Of a DNA stretch of 64,000 nt, positions 47,707 through 57,268 are shown in pieces (the first letter of the stretch is position 1; the number at the start of each line of letters is the position of its first letter). The translations under genes were made by a program, and so were the position numbers. This DNA comes from Pseudomonas viridiflava (GTDB taxonomy: Bacteria; Pseudomonadota; Gammaproteobacteria; Pseudomonadales; Pseudomonadaceae). A model generated the notes under the pieces. It was not told the DNA's origin. It saw only the letters and a list, made by a program, of their open reading frames with translations, and made no database searches. The stretch is from NCBI GenBank assembly GCA_900596015.1, contig UVIF01000012.1:124001-188000 (forward strand), in the 5' to 3' direction.

Positions 47707-50157
47707 ATGTCTCAGGAACCGCTTGTCCGTGACGCCGAGGTGGCCGATTTCCGCGCTGCTGTACTCGCCAAACTCACCTACGCGGTGGGCAAGGACCCCG
47801 ATCACGCATTCGACCATGACTGGTTCGAGGCCATTGCCCTGGCGGCGCGCGACCACATGGTCGAGCACTGGATGGATCACACCCGGCAGATCTACCGCAA
47901 GGGTCAGAAACGGGTCTATTACCTTTCGCTGGAATTCCTCATCGGCCGGCTGCTCTACGACAGCCTGAGCAACCTCGGGTTGCTGGACATCGCGCGCGAA
48001 GCGCTGACCGACCTGGGCGTGGACCTGGAACGTATCCGTTTGCTCGAGCCCGATGCAGCGCTGGGCAATGGTGGCCTGGGCCGCCTTGCCGCCTGTTTCA
48101 TGGAAAGCATGTCGACCCTGGGCGTCGCTGCCCACGGCTATGGTATCCGTTACGAACACGGCCTGTTCCGCCAGGCCATCGTCGATGGCTGGCAGCAGGA
48201 GCAGACGGAAAACTGGCTGAATTTCGGCAACCCCTGGGAGTTCGAGCGTCCTGAAGTGATCTACCCGATCAGCTTTGGTGGCCATGTGGAAACCGTCACC
48301 GACAGCGAAGGCCAGCAAAAGCAGGTGTGGTGGCCCAGCGAGACCGTCCGTGCGGTGGCCTATGACACGCCCGTGGTCGGCTGGCGCGGCTCCAGTGTCA
48401 ACACGCTGCGCCTGTGGCGCGCGCGGGCACTGGAAGAGCTGCACCTGGAACGCTTCAACGCGGGCGACCACCTGGGCGCCGTGGCCGAAGTGGCCCGCGC
48501 CGAAAGTATCTCGCGGGTCCTGTACCCCGCCGACAGCACCGAGGCTGGCCAGGAGTTGCGCCTGCGCCAGGAGTATTTCTTCGTTGCAGCCTCCTTGCAG
48601 GACCTGTTGCGTCGTCACCTCAATGGCAACGACAGCCTGCTCAACCTGTCCGACAAGGCCGCCATCCAGCTCAACGATACTCACCCCTCCATTGCAGTGG
48701 CGGAGCTGATGCGCCAGTTGGTGGACGAACACGGCCTGGCCTGGGACACGGCGTGGGAAATCACCGTCAACACCCTGGCCTACACCAACCACACGCTGTT
48801 GCCCGAAGCGCTGGAAACCTGGCCCGTGGGCTTGATGGAGCGCATGCTGCCGCGGCACATGCAGATCATCTACCTGATCAACGCCTATCACATCGATTCG
48901 CTGCGCGCCAAAGGCCAGGACGACGTCGATGTGCTGCGCGCGGTATCGCTGATCGAGGAAGACAACGGCCGTCGCGTGCGCATGGGCAACCTGGCGTTTC
49001 TCGGCTCGCACAGTGTCAACGGCGTGTCGGGCCTGCACACCCAGTTGATGCGCAGCACGGTGTTCTCCGAGCTGCACAAGCTCTATCCCGACCGGATCAA
49101 CAACAAGACCAACGGCATCACGTTCCGCCGCTGGTTGTACCAATCCAACAGCGAGCTGACCGCCATGCTGGTCGACAAGCTCGGGCCGGAACTGCTCGAC
49201 AATCCGGAAAAGCTGCTGAAGAACCTCGAGCCTTTTGCCGACCAGCCCGAGTTCCGCAAGGCGTTCGCTGCGCAACGGCTGAACAGCAAGAAAGCACTCG
49301 CGCGCATCATTCATGAGCGCGTGGGGGTGGCGGTCAATCCCGAGGCCATGTTCGACGTTCAGGTCAAGCGCATCCACGAGTACAAGCGGCAATTGCTCAA
49401 CCTGATGCACACCGTGGCGCTCTACCAGGCCATTCGCGCCGAGCCGGAGACGAACTGGGTGCCGCGGGTGAAGATCTTCGCCGGCAAGGCGGCGGCCAGC
49501 TATCACCAGGCCAAGCTGATCATCAAGCTGGCCAACGACATCGCCCGGGTGGTGAACAACGACCCGACCGTGCGCGGGCTGCTCAAGGTGGTGTTCCTGC
49601 CCAACTACAACGTCAGCCTGGCGGAAAGCATCATTCCGGCAGCGGATTTGTCCGAGCAGATTTCCACGGCCGGTTACGAAGCGTCGGGCACCAGCAACAT
49701 GAAGTTCGGCCTCAATGGAGCCTTGACCATCGGCACGCTGGATGGCGCCAACGTCGAGATGTGCGAGTTCCTGGGCAAGGAAAACATGTTCATCTTCGGC
49801 ATGACCGCAGCCCAGGTGGAAGAGCGCAAGCATGCCGGGGGCTACAGCGCTCATGGCGACGTCGCGGCCTCCCATCGGTTGAACGATGTGCTGCAGGCCA
49901 TCCGCGGCGGGGTGTTTTCGCCGGATGATCCATCGCGTTATGTGGGGTTGGTCGATTCGCTGACCAATTACGACCGCTTCCTGCTGTGCGCCGATTTCGA
50001 CGCGTATTGGGATGCCCAGCGCAAGGTCGAGGACACCTGGCACGACGCCGACAAGTGGTGGCGCATGGCAGTACTGAACACGGCGCGCATGGGTTGGTTC
50101 TCTTCCGACCGGACCATCCGCGAGTATGCGCAGGATATCTGGCAGGCGTTGGAGTAA
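47707..50157 (+). CDS. glgP: Glycogen/starch/alpha-glucan phosphorylase
   Basis: 816 residues, the full length for the family. It releases glucose-1-phosphate from alpha-1,4-glucans with a PLP cofactor bound to Lys666 (EASGTSNMKFG). The opening segment with YYLSLEFLIGRLL and the DAALGNGGLGRLAACF loop are intact. No other glg gene is adjacent; fbp follows, so only a loose link to sugar-phosphate metabolism is visible. Confidence 0.97.
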   Translation: MSQEPLVRDAEVADFRAAVLAKLTYAVGKDPDHAFDHDWFEAIALAARDHMVEHWMDHTRQIYRKGQKRVYYLSLEFLIGRLLYDSLSNLGLLDIAREALTDLGVDLERIRLLEPDAALGNGGLGRLAACFMESMSTLGVAAHGYGIRYEHGLFRQAIVDGWQQEQTENWLNFGNPWEFERPEVIYPISFGGHVETVTDSEGQQKQVWWPSETVRAVAYDTPVVGWRGSSVNTLRLWRARALEELHLERFNAGDHLGAVAEVARAESISRVLYPADSTEAGQELRLRQEYFFVAASLQDLLRRHLNGNDSLLNLSDKAAIQLNDTHPSIAVAELMRQLVDEHGLAWDTAWEITVNTLAYTNHTLLPEALETWPVGLMERMLPRHMQIIYLINAYHIDSLRAKGQDDVDVLRAVSLIEEDNGRRVRMGNLAFLGSHSVNGVSGLHTQLMRSTVFSELHKLYPDRINNKTNGITFRRWLYQSNSELTAMLVDKLGPELLDNPEKLLKNLEPFADQPEFRKAFAAQRLNSKKALARIIHERVGVAVNPEAMFDVQVKRIHEYKRQLLNLMHTVALYQAIRAEPETNWVPRVKIFAGKAAASYHQAKLIIKLANDIARVVNNDPTVRGLLKVVFLPNYNVSLAESIIPAADLSEQISTAGYEASGTSNMKFGLNGALTIGTLDGANVEMCEFLGKENMFIFGMTAAQVEERKHAGGYSAHGDVAASHRLNDVLQAIRGGVFSPDDPSRYVGLVDSLTNYDRFLLCADFDAYWDAQRKVEDTWHDADKWWRMAVLNTARMGWFSSDRTIREYAQDIWQALE

Positions 50158-50179
50158 GGCCTGGAACCGCGGTGTGCCC

Positions 50180-50240
50180 TTCGCGGGCAGAGCCCGCTCC
50201 CACAGTTGGCAGGTATGGGCGCGGGCTCTGCCCGCGAAGG
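50180..50240. repeat. REP/BIME pair between glgP and fbp
   Basis: TTCGCGGGCAGAGCCCGCTCCCACA and the inverse GCGGGCTCTGCCCGCGAA lie about 15 bases apart, so the pair would fold into a cloverleaf-like double hairpin in a glgP-fbp transcript. Confidence 0.88.
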
Positions 50241-50399
50241 GCATGCGGCGGTGCGCCTGATACACCCCCCCTCACCGAACTATCTCCATTGATAGCGATC
50301 TGATGGCTGCCGCGGCGTGGCTAGCGCTCGCTAGGTTTGACCGCACCCGTGTAAACTGTGCGGGCTTTCCCCAACCCCTTTTCTACTCCGGAGTCGTCC

Positions 50400-51410
50400 A
50401 TGTCCCGCGTTACCCTGAGTCGCTACTTGATCGAGCAGACCCGCAGCAACAACACGCCGGCCGATCTGCGCTTCCTGATCGAAGTGGTGGCGCGCGCGTG
50501 CAAAGAGATCAGCCATGCGGTGTCCAAGGGCGCCCTGGGTGGCGTGCTTGGCAGCATGGGCACCGAAAACGTCCAAGGTGAAGTGCAGAAGAAGCTGGAC
50601 GTGCTGTCCAACGACATCCTGCTCGAAGCCAACGAATGGGGCGGCCACCTGGCCGGCATGGCGTCCGAAGAAATGGACAACGCCTACCAGATTCCCGGCC
50701 AGTACCCCAAGGGCGCCTACCTGCTGGTGTTCGACCCCCTCGACGGCTCTTCCAACATCGACGTCAACGTTTCGGTCGGCACCATCTTCTCGGTACTGCG
50801 CTGCCCTACCGAGCACTTGAGCCAGAACGACAGCCTCAAGGAACAAGCCTTCCTGCAGCCAGGCACCGAGCAGGTCGCTGCCGGTTACGCCATCTATGGC
50901 CCGCAGACCATGCTCATCCTGACCCTGGGCAACGGCGTGAAGGGTTTCACCCTGGATCGCGAAATGGGCAGCTTCGTGTTGACCCACGAGAACATCCAGA
51001 TTCCGGAAACCACCGCCGAGTTCGCCATCAACATGTCCAACAAGCGTCACTGGGAAGCCCCGGTGACCAAGTACGTGGACGAGCTGCTGGCCGGTGAAGA
51101 AGGCCCGTTGAAGAAGAACTACAACATGCGCTGGATCGCCTCGATGGTCGCCGACGTGCACCGTATCCTGACCCGCGGCGGCTTGTTCATGTATCCACGC
51201 GACAGCCGCGAGCCAGAGAAGCCAGGCAAGCTGCGCCTGATGTACGAAGCCAACCCGATGTCGTTCCTGGTAGAGCAGGCCGGTGGCGCTTCGACCGATG
51301 GCCGCCAGCGCATCATGGACATCAAGCCCGAGGGCCTGCACCAGCGTGTGGCCGTGTTCCTGGGCTCCAAGCAGGAAGTCGAGCGCGTCACCGGTTACCA
51401 CACCGAGTAA
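50400..51410 (+). CDS. fbp: Class I fructose-1,6-bisphosphatase
   Basis: 336 residues. A gluconeogenic enzyme that removes the 1-phosphate. The metal-binding motif [10 protein letters not shown] is at residues 112-121, and [11 protein letters not shown] and [20 protein letters not shown] follow. The ATG at 50400 ([10 protein letters not shown]) is the family start. Confidence 0.97.
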   Translation: MSRVTLSRYLIEQTRSNNTPADLRFLIEVVARACKEISHAVSKGALGGVLGSMGTENVQGEVQKKLDVLSNDILLEANEWGGHLAGMASEEMDNAYQIPGQYPKGAYLLVFDPLDGSSNIDVNVSVGTIFSVLRCPTEHLSQNDSLKEQAFLQPGTEQVAAGYAIYGPQTMLILTLGNGVKGFTLDREMGSFVLTHENIQIPETTAEFAINMSNKRHWEAPVTKYVDELLAGEEGPLKKNYNMRWIASMVADVHRILTRGGLFMYPRDSREPEKPGKLRLMYEANPMSFLVEQAGGASTDGRQRIMDIKPEGLHQRVAVFLGSKQEVERVTGYHTE

Positions 51411-51456
51411 ACGTTGCACGGCTGGCAGTTTCTAGCAGAGGCCGTGCCCCCCCCCT

Positions 51457-51546
51457 CTGTGGGAGCGGGCTCTGCACGCGAAGAGAGCGGCGCGGTGTGT
51501 CAGGCAGATCGCGGTGAGGCCTTCGCGGGCAGAGCCCGCTCCCACA
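51457..51546. repeat. REP pair between fbp and blc
   Basis: GTGGGAGCGGGCTCTGCACGCGAA (one base off the core) is followed by TTCGCGGGCAGAGCCCGCTCCCACA about 40 bases on. The two cores have the tail-to-tail arrangement, opposite to most pairs in the window. A 7-bp inverted repeat GCACGGC/GCCGTGC (51416-51447) precedes them but has no T tract. Confidence 0.82.
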
Positions 51547-51657
51547 CATTGAATACCGTGCCCCGCTCCCAAAGGGGCTGCTTGCAATTGGAACCCGCGC
51601 GGTCTGCGCTCTTCTAAGCAGCACATCCCCTGTGTCTGCCGTTCAAGGAGAGCCCCC

Positions 51658-52227
51658 ATGTCGTTGCGCACCTTCGCCTTGCTGCCTTTATGCCTGTCGC
51701 TGATGATCGCTGGCTGCAGCAACTCCCCCGACGCCAGCATGGCGCCACGCACCGTCGACAGCGTAGACCTGCAGCGTTACCAGGGCACCTGGTACGAAGT
51801 GGCCAGGCTGCCCATGTTCTTCCAGCGCAACTGCGCCCAATCCGAAGCCCATTACAGCCTGCAGGCCGACGGCAACATCGGCGTGCTCAACCGCTGCCGC
51901 ACCAAGGCTGGCAAGTGGCAGGAAGCCAACGGCACCGCTTCGCCGCAGGTCCCGGGCAAGACCGACAAGCTGTGGGTGGTGTTCGACAACTGGTTCTCTA
52001 GAATGGCCCCCGGCCTGGCCAAGGGCGACTACTGGGTACTGGACGTGGACGACGGCTACCAGCACGCGCTGGTCGGCAGCCCGAACCGCAAGTACCTGTG
52101 GCTGCTGTCGCGTACACCCCAGGTTTCCACAGCAGTGCGCGAGCGGATGCTGGCCAAAGCACGCCAGCAGGGCTATGACACCACGCGCCTGATCTGGCGC
52201 TCGGCGGATGCCGATATCGGCAAGTGA
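51658..52227 (+). CDS. blc: Outer membrane lipocalin lipoprotein Blc
   Basis: 189 residues. A lipoprotein signal with lipobox LMIAGC (Cys20) is followed by the lipocalin motif YQGTWYEVARLP (residues 41-52). The second conserved lipocalin segment includes DYWVLDVDDGYQHALVG. It binds lipids or fatty acids and is anchored to the outer membrane; there is no Asp at +2, so it should not be retained in the inner membrane. Confidence 0.94.
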   Translation: MSLRTFALLPLCLSLMIAGCSNSPDASMAPRTVDSVDLQRYQGTWYEVARLPMFFQRNCAQSEAHYSLQADGNIGVLNRCRTKAGKWQEANGTASPQVPGKTDKLWVVFDNWFSRMAPGLAKGDYWVLDVDDGYQHALVGSPNRKYLWLLSRTPQVSTAVRERMLAKARQQGYDTTRLIWRSADADIGK

Positions 52228-52269
52228 TGGCGCATCCCGGCTCGCGCCCGGCCCGTGCAGAGTTGTCCG

Positions 52270-52309
52270 GGCGCGAGTCGCGTTACTGCCCAGGCGCGAG
52301 TCGCGTTAC
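52270..52309. promoter_or_regulatory. Duplicated palindromic operator-like motif upstream of the HutC-like gene
   Basis: A 17-base direct repeat GGCGCGAGTCGCGTTAC occurs at 52270-52286 and 52293-52309, 23 bases apart. Each copy contains the perfect palindrome CGCGA-G-TCGCG. The spacing is about two helical turns and the second copy ends 43 bases before the start codon. A binding site for the adjacent GntR-type repressor is a reasonable guess, but it does not resemble the TGTATATACA-like motif I associate with HutC. Confidence 0.5.
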
Positions 52310-52351
52310 AATGTCACTCGCTGTGCCCCACGAATCAATCAAGGAATTCCC

Positions 52352-53101
52352 GTGCCGACTCCGCCCGTTGTCCCTGCGCTGGCTGCCCAGATGGGCGAAA
52401 GTCCGGCGCCCTTGTATGCCCGCGTCAAACAGATGATCGCGGTGCAGATCCTCAACGGTACCTGGCCACCGCACTACCGGGTGCCCTCGGAAAGCGAGCT
52501 GGTCAACCAATTGGGCTTCAGCCGCATGACCATCAACCGCGCCTTGCGCGAGTTGACGGCCGAAGGCCTGTTGGTGCGCATGCAGGGCGTGGGGACTTTC
52601 GTGGCCGAGCCGAAAAGCCAGTCGGCGCTGTTCGAAGTGCACAACGTTGCCGACGAGATCGCCGCCCGCGGCCATCGTCACAGCAGCCGCCTGGTGCTGC
52701 TGGAAGAAGAGGCGGCCGGTGCGGAACGTGCTCTGATCCTGAGCATGCGCGAAGGCCAGCGAGTGTTTCACTCGATCATCGTCCACTACGAAAACGACAT
52801 CCCGGTGCAGATCGAGGACCGCTACGTCAACGCCCAGATCGCCCCGCAATACCTGCAGCAGGACTTCGTCGAAGAGACGCCGTATGCCTACCTGACCCGC
52901 GTGGCGCCGCTGACCGCCGGCGAGCATTTGGTAGAAGCCATGCTGGCCAACCCCAGTGAGTGCGAGCTGCTGCAGATCGAGCGCGGCGAACCCTGCCTGC
53001 TGATCCTGCGGCGCACCTGGTCGGGCAAGACGCCGGTCACGGCGGCGCGCTTGATCCACCCCGGTTCGCGCCATCGGCTGGAAGGGCGCTTCACCAAATA
53101 A
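52352..53101 (+). CDS. hutC: HutC-type GntR/UTRA family repressor
   Basis: 249 residues from the GTG at 52352, preceded by AAGGAATTCC; an ATG at 52391 is an alternative. Winged HTH at about residues 20-85 (RVPSESELVNQLGFSRMTINRALREL), UTRA ligand domain at about 100-245 ending PVTAARLIHPGSRHRLEGRF. It is very close to HutC, the urocanate-responsive repressor of histidine utilisation, but no hutU, H, I, G or F follows. It may be true HutC acting on hut genes elsewhere, or a paralogue dedicated to the importer downstream. Confidence 0.85.
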   Translation: MPTPPVVPALAAQMGESPAPLYARVKQMIAVQILNGTWPPHYRVPSESELVNQLGFSRMTINRALRELTAEGLLVRMQGVGTFVAEPKSQSALFEVHNVADEIAARGHRHSSRLVLLEEEAAGAERALILSMREGQRVFHSIIVHYENDIPVQIEDRYVNAQIAPQYLQQDFVEETPYAYLTRVAPLTAGEHLVEAMLANPSECELLQIERGEPCLLILRRTWSGKTPVTAARLIHPGSRHRLEGRFTK

Positions 53102-53164
53102 GCCTGCCTGCGGCACAAATACGCCAATCTGCCACACGTCGCGCAGAACAATGGCTCATCGCGC

Positions 53165-53190
53165 GGTCACAGCCATAGACCGCCGTGACC
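53165..53190. promoter_or_regulatory. Inverted repeat GGTCAC/GTGACC upstream of the binding-protein gene
   Basis: A perfect 6-base inverted repeat with a 14-base spacer lies 26 bases before the ATG at 53216. It could be an operator or part of a leader hairpin. It is short enough to arise by chance. Confidence 0.3.
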
Positions 53191-53215
53191 CATGGCCCAT
53201 GTGGAGCAGGACCCG

Positions 53216-54184
53216 ATGAAACTGAACAAGACCCTCCTGGCAACGACCCTGTCTCTGGGCTTGCTGGCCGCTGCCAGCAACAGCCAAGCCGCCGGGTGGT
53301 GCGAATCGGGCAAGCCGGTGAAATTCGCCGGTCTGAACTGGGAGAGCGGCATGCTGCTCACCGACCTGCTGCAGTTCGTGCTGGAACACGGCTACGACTG
53401 CAAGACCGACAGCCTGCCAGGCAACTCCATCACCATGGAAAGCGCTCTGGGCAGCAACGACATCCAGGTATTCGCCGAGGAATGGGTCGGTCGCAGCGAG
53501 GTCTGGAACAAGGCCGAACAGGCCGGCAAGGTGGTGGGAGTCGGCGCACCGATCACCGGCGCTGTGGAAGGCTGGTACGTGCCGCGCTATGTGATCGAAG
53601 GCGACGCCAAGCGCGGCCTCGACGCCAAGGCGCCCGACCTCAAGGCCATTGCCGACCTGGGTAAATACGCCCAGGTGTTCAAGGATCAGGAAGAACCGAA
53701 CAAGGGTCGTTTCTACAATTGCCCGGCCGGCTGGACCTGCGAGCTGGAAAACAGCGAGATGCTCAAAAGCTACGGCCTGCTGGACAGCTACACCAATTTC
53801 CGTCCAGGTACAGGGCCCGCCCTCGATGCGGCGGTACTGTCGAGCTACAAGCGGGGCGAACCGATCCTGTTCTATTACTGGTCACCGACGCCTCTGCTGG
53901 GCCAGGTCGACGTCGTCAAGCTGGCGGAAAAACCCGGCGTGGACAAGACCATCAGCATCAAGGTCGGCCTGTCCAAGGCCTTTCACGATGGTGCGCCGGA
54001 ATTGCTCGGCGTGTTCGAAAAGGTCAACCTGCCTATCGATCTGCTCAACCAGAACCTGGCGCGCATGAGCCGCGAGCGTATCGAGTCGCCCAAGCTGGCG
54101 CGCCTGTTCCTCAAGGAGCATCCGGACGTCTGGAAGCCATGGGTCAGCGAAGCGGCCGCCACCAAGATCGAAGCAGCGCTTTGA
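53216..54184 (+). CDS. Periplasmic substrate-binding protein, betaine/histidine class (OpuAC/HutX-like)
   Basis: 322 residues. Signal peptide 1-26 (cleavage near SQAAG), then an OpuAC-type domain starting KPVKFAGLNWESGMLLTDLL, with EEWVGRSEVW near residue 92 and ILFYYWSPTPLLGQVD near 220. Aromatic residues in these segments suggest a ligand held by an aromatic box, as with quaternary amines. Proteins next to hut genes in relatives bind histidine. The ATG at 53216 puts the signal peptide at the N-terminus; 53192 is less likely. Confidence 0.88.
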   Translation: MKLNKTLLATTLSLGLLAAASNSQAAGWCESGKPVKFAGLNWESGMLLTDLLQFVLEHGYDCKTDSLPGNSITMESALGSNDIQVFAEEWVGRSEVWNKAEQAGKVVGVGAPITGAVEGWYVPRYVIEGDAKRGLDAKAPDLKAIADLGKYAQVFKDQEEPNKGRFYNCPAGWTCELENSEMLKSYGLLDSYTNFRPGTGPALDAAVLSSYKRGEPILFYYWSPTPLLGQVDVVKLAEKPGVDKTISIKVGLSKAFHDGAPELLGVFEKVNLPIDLLNQNLARMSRERIESPKLARLFLKEHPDVWKPWVSEAAATKIEAAL

Positions 54185-54229
54185 TGCGGTCCTTGGTATC
54201 GAGAAAGTCCTCAGCATCGAGAGCGCCCC

Positions 54230-55077
54230 ATGTTTCCTGAAAGCTTCACCTTCTCCATCGCCAACTGGGTCAATGACGGCGTCGATGCGCTGGTGACCCG
54301 CTACGGCGATGTCTTCCGGCAGATTTCCGACACCCTGCTGTGGGCCATCGTCAACCTGGAAAGCCTGCTGCGCATGACACCCTGGTGGTTGATGCTGGCG
54401 ATCGTCGGCGGCATCGCCTGGCATGCATCGCGCAAGTGGCTGACCACGGCGGTCATCGTCGGCCTGTTGTTTCTGGTCGGCGCGGTGGGGCTGTGGGACA
54501 AGCTCATGCAGACCCTGGCATTGATGCTGGTTGCCACGCTGATTTCCGTGGTGATCGCCATTCCTCTGGGCATTCTGGCCGCGCGCAGCGACCGGCTGCG
54601 TGCAGTGCTGATGCCGCTGCTCGACATCATGCAAACCATGCCCAGCTTCGTGTACCTGATCCCGGTACTGATGCTGTTTGGCCTGGGCAAGGTGCCGGCC
54701 ATCTTCGCTACCGTGATCTACGCGGCGCCGCCGCTGATACGCCTGACCGACCTGGGCATTCGCCAGGTCGATCGCGAGGTCATGGAAGCGATCAACGCCT
54801 TCGGTGCCAACCGCTGGCAGCAACTGTTCGGTGTGCAACTGCCGCTGGCCCTGCCGAGCATCATGGCCGGTATCAACCAGACCACCATGATGGCGCTGTC
54901 GATGGTGGTGATTGCCTCGATGATCGGTGCCCGTGGCCTGGGCGAAGACGTACTGGTGGGCATCCAGACCCTGAACGTGGGCAAGGGGCTCGAGGCCGGG
55001 TTGGCAATCGTCATTCTGGCGGTCGTTATCGACCGCATCACCCAGGCCTATGGTCGCCCCCGTCACGAGGCAGGCCG

Positions 55078-55081
<4 letters not shown>
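54230..55081 (+). CDS. ABC transporter permease, ProW/HutW-like
   Basis: 283 residues with about six membrane helices and the permease coupling segment [20 protein letters not shown] near residues 183-202. It belongs to the glycine betaine/histidine importer class. Its stop overlaps the ATPase start as ATGA. It should form the inner-membrane channel for the binding protein encoded 45 bases upstream. Confidence 0.9.
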
Positions 55082-55899
<818 letters not shown>

Positions 55900-55917
55900 A
55901 GCTCTGCGCGGGGTGTT

Positions 55918-55946
55918 TTCGGAAACGTCCGACAGACGTTTCTGAA
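55918..55946. promoter_or_regulatory. 29-bp inverted repeat between the ATPase and PheRS-like genes
   Basis: TTCGGAAACGT-CCGACAG-ACGTTTCTGAA is an inverted repeat with ten of eleven arm positions paired. It starts 19 bases after the ATPase stop and lies 87 bases before the next start. No T tract follows, so an operator seems more likely than a terminator. Confidence 0.5.
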
Positions 55947-55999
55947 TAACATCCCTTTCAGACTTTTCTGATTGTAGTCCCGCAATACCCTGCCTAGCG

Positions 56000-56033
56000 T
56001 GCAGGCATTCGCCTCGAACAAGGAATGCCTGCA
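56000..56033 (+). promoter_or_regulatory. Hairpin enclosing the ribosome-binding region of the PheRS-like gene
   Basis: TGCAGGCATTC (56000-56010) pairs perfectly with GAATGCCTGCA (56023-56033) around a 12-base loop. The AAGGA Shine-Dalgarno (56020-56024) lies at the loop edge, the whole spacer is in the stem, and the last paired base is the A of the start codon. In RNA this would restrict ribosome access. Confidence 0.6.
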
Positions 56034-57178
56034 TGCCCGTCACCAAGCACTATCTCAGCCATGAAGCGATACACAAGGCGCTGCGCATTGCCGACCTGAC
56101 CGACGCCTGCGAGCCGCCCCATGCCGTGCGCCTGCTGGTCAGGGACCTGCTCGCCGGCCTGGTGCGACGAGGCTGGCCCCTGGCCGAGGTGCACAAGGGA
56201 CCGCGGATCATCTCTGCCGTGGAAAACTTCCAGCTGTGCGGCGACGACCCCCAGGTGACGGATGAAGTCGGTAACCACAGCTGCTGGGTCGATGACGAAC
56301 TGTTGCTGCGCACCCAGACCAGCAGCGCGATCATCACCGGCCTGCAAGCGGCGGCGGCGCGTCGGGCACCAGGCGAAACCATCATGCTCGCTGCACCGGG
56401 CATCACCTTTCGTCGCGACATCCGCGATCGCTGGCATTGCGCCGAGCCGCACCAGATGGACATCTGGGTGCTGGGCGACGCCGCACTGGGCAATCGTCAG
56501 GAGCTGCTGCGGCTGGTCGGTGACGTGCTGGACATCGCCGTGCCGGGGCGAATGTGGGGGCACAGCTGCGGAGCCTGCGGTTTTACCCGCGATGGCCTCA
56601 ACATCAGCCTGGTGACCCGCCAGGCACCGGTGGACATCCTCGCCTGCGGCTGCATCTGCCCGGCGTTCCTGCAGCGTCTGGATGTCGATCCCCAAGCCCA
56701 TGGTGGTCTGGTTCTGCGCCTGGGGCTGGATCGCCTGGCGATGCTGCGCAAAGGCGTTCCGGACATCCGCCTGCTGCGCGATGGCCATCCCCAGGTGCAG
56801 GCGCAGATGGGCGACCTCAAGGCCTGGCAATCGCTGTACCGCCAGCCGGCGATCAGCCGTGACCTGTCGCTGGCGGTGGCACCGGGGTTGGGCATCGAGG
56901 ACATCACCGAGCAGGTCCTGCAGGTGGCCGGCTACCGTGCCAGCTGGATCGAGGAGCTGCACATACGCGGCTGCTGGCCGTTCGAGGAATTGCCTTCGCT
57001 GACCATCAAGCGCCTGGGCATCGTTCGCGGCCAGCACAACCTGGTGCTGCAGGTGGTGCTGCGCGACCACGCCCAATCCCTGACTGCGCAGCAGGCCGAC
57101 GGCCTGTACCGCGACATCCGCACGGCCTTGCACCAGGGCGTGCCGGGTGGCGCCTATCTGGTAGGGGAACGCTTGTGA
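56033..57178 (+). CDS. Single-chain phenylalanyl-tRNA synthetase-like protein of unknown substrate
   Basis: 381 residues. Residues 55-280 resemble the class II catalytic core of PheS: NFQL...CWVDDELLLRTQTSS (65-98), motif 2-like APGITFRRDI (121-130) with EPHQMD (138-143), CGCICPAFL (205-213) and motif 3 GLDRLAML (231-238, Arg234). Residues 270-370 resemble the FDX-ACB anticodon-binding domain of PheT (ISRDLSLAV; LVLQVVLRD). The PheS coiled coil and most of PheT are absent, so the layout is like mitochondrial PheRS. It has many cysteines, including HSCGACG. The housekeeping pheST is not here, so this is a paralogue, possibly what databases call a PheS-related mystery ligase (name from memory). 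Confidence 0.85.
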   Translation: MPVTKHYLSHEAIHKALRIADLTDACEPPHAVRLLVRDLLAGLVRRGWPLAEVHKGPRIISAVENFQLCGDDPQVTDEVGNHSCWVDDELLLRTQTSSAIITGLQAAAARRAPGETIMLAAPGITFRRDIRDRWHCAEPHQMDIWVLGDAALGNRQELLRLVGDVLDIAVPGRMWGHSCGACGFTRDGLNISLVTRQAPVDILACGCICPAFLQRLDVDPQAHGGLVLRLGLDRLAMLRKGVPDIRLLRDGHPQVQAQMGDLKAWQSLYRQPAISRDLSLAVAPGLGIEDITEQVLQVAGYRASWIEELHIRGCWPFEELPSLTIKRLGIVRGQHNLVLQVVLRDHAQSLTAQQADGLYRDIRTALHQGVPGGAYLVGERL

Positions 57179-57268
57179 AACCCTGCAATGGATAGGGAGA
57201 ATGCGCCAAGCGGTCATTCGGGTTTATGATGGCCAAAGGCAGAGACCCAATATCCAACGGAGCGCACG

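Noticed and set aside
47683-50265. 860-codon open frame antisense to glgP
   Set aside because: Mirror of the glgP coding pattern; no recognisable domain or start context.
53110-53128. Possible sigma-54 promoter for the importer (CGGCACAAATACGCC)
   Set aside because: The GG-to-GC distance is one base short and the -12 element lacks TTGC.
53101-53216. Search for a classic HutC operator (TGTATATACA-like) upstream of the importer and of the repressor
   Set aside because: No such sequence is present in either gap; only other dyads were found, which are reported separately.
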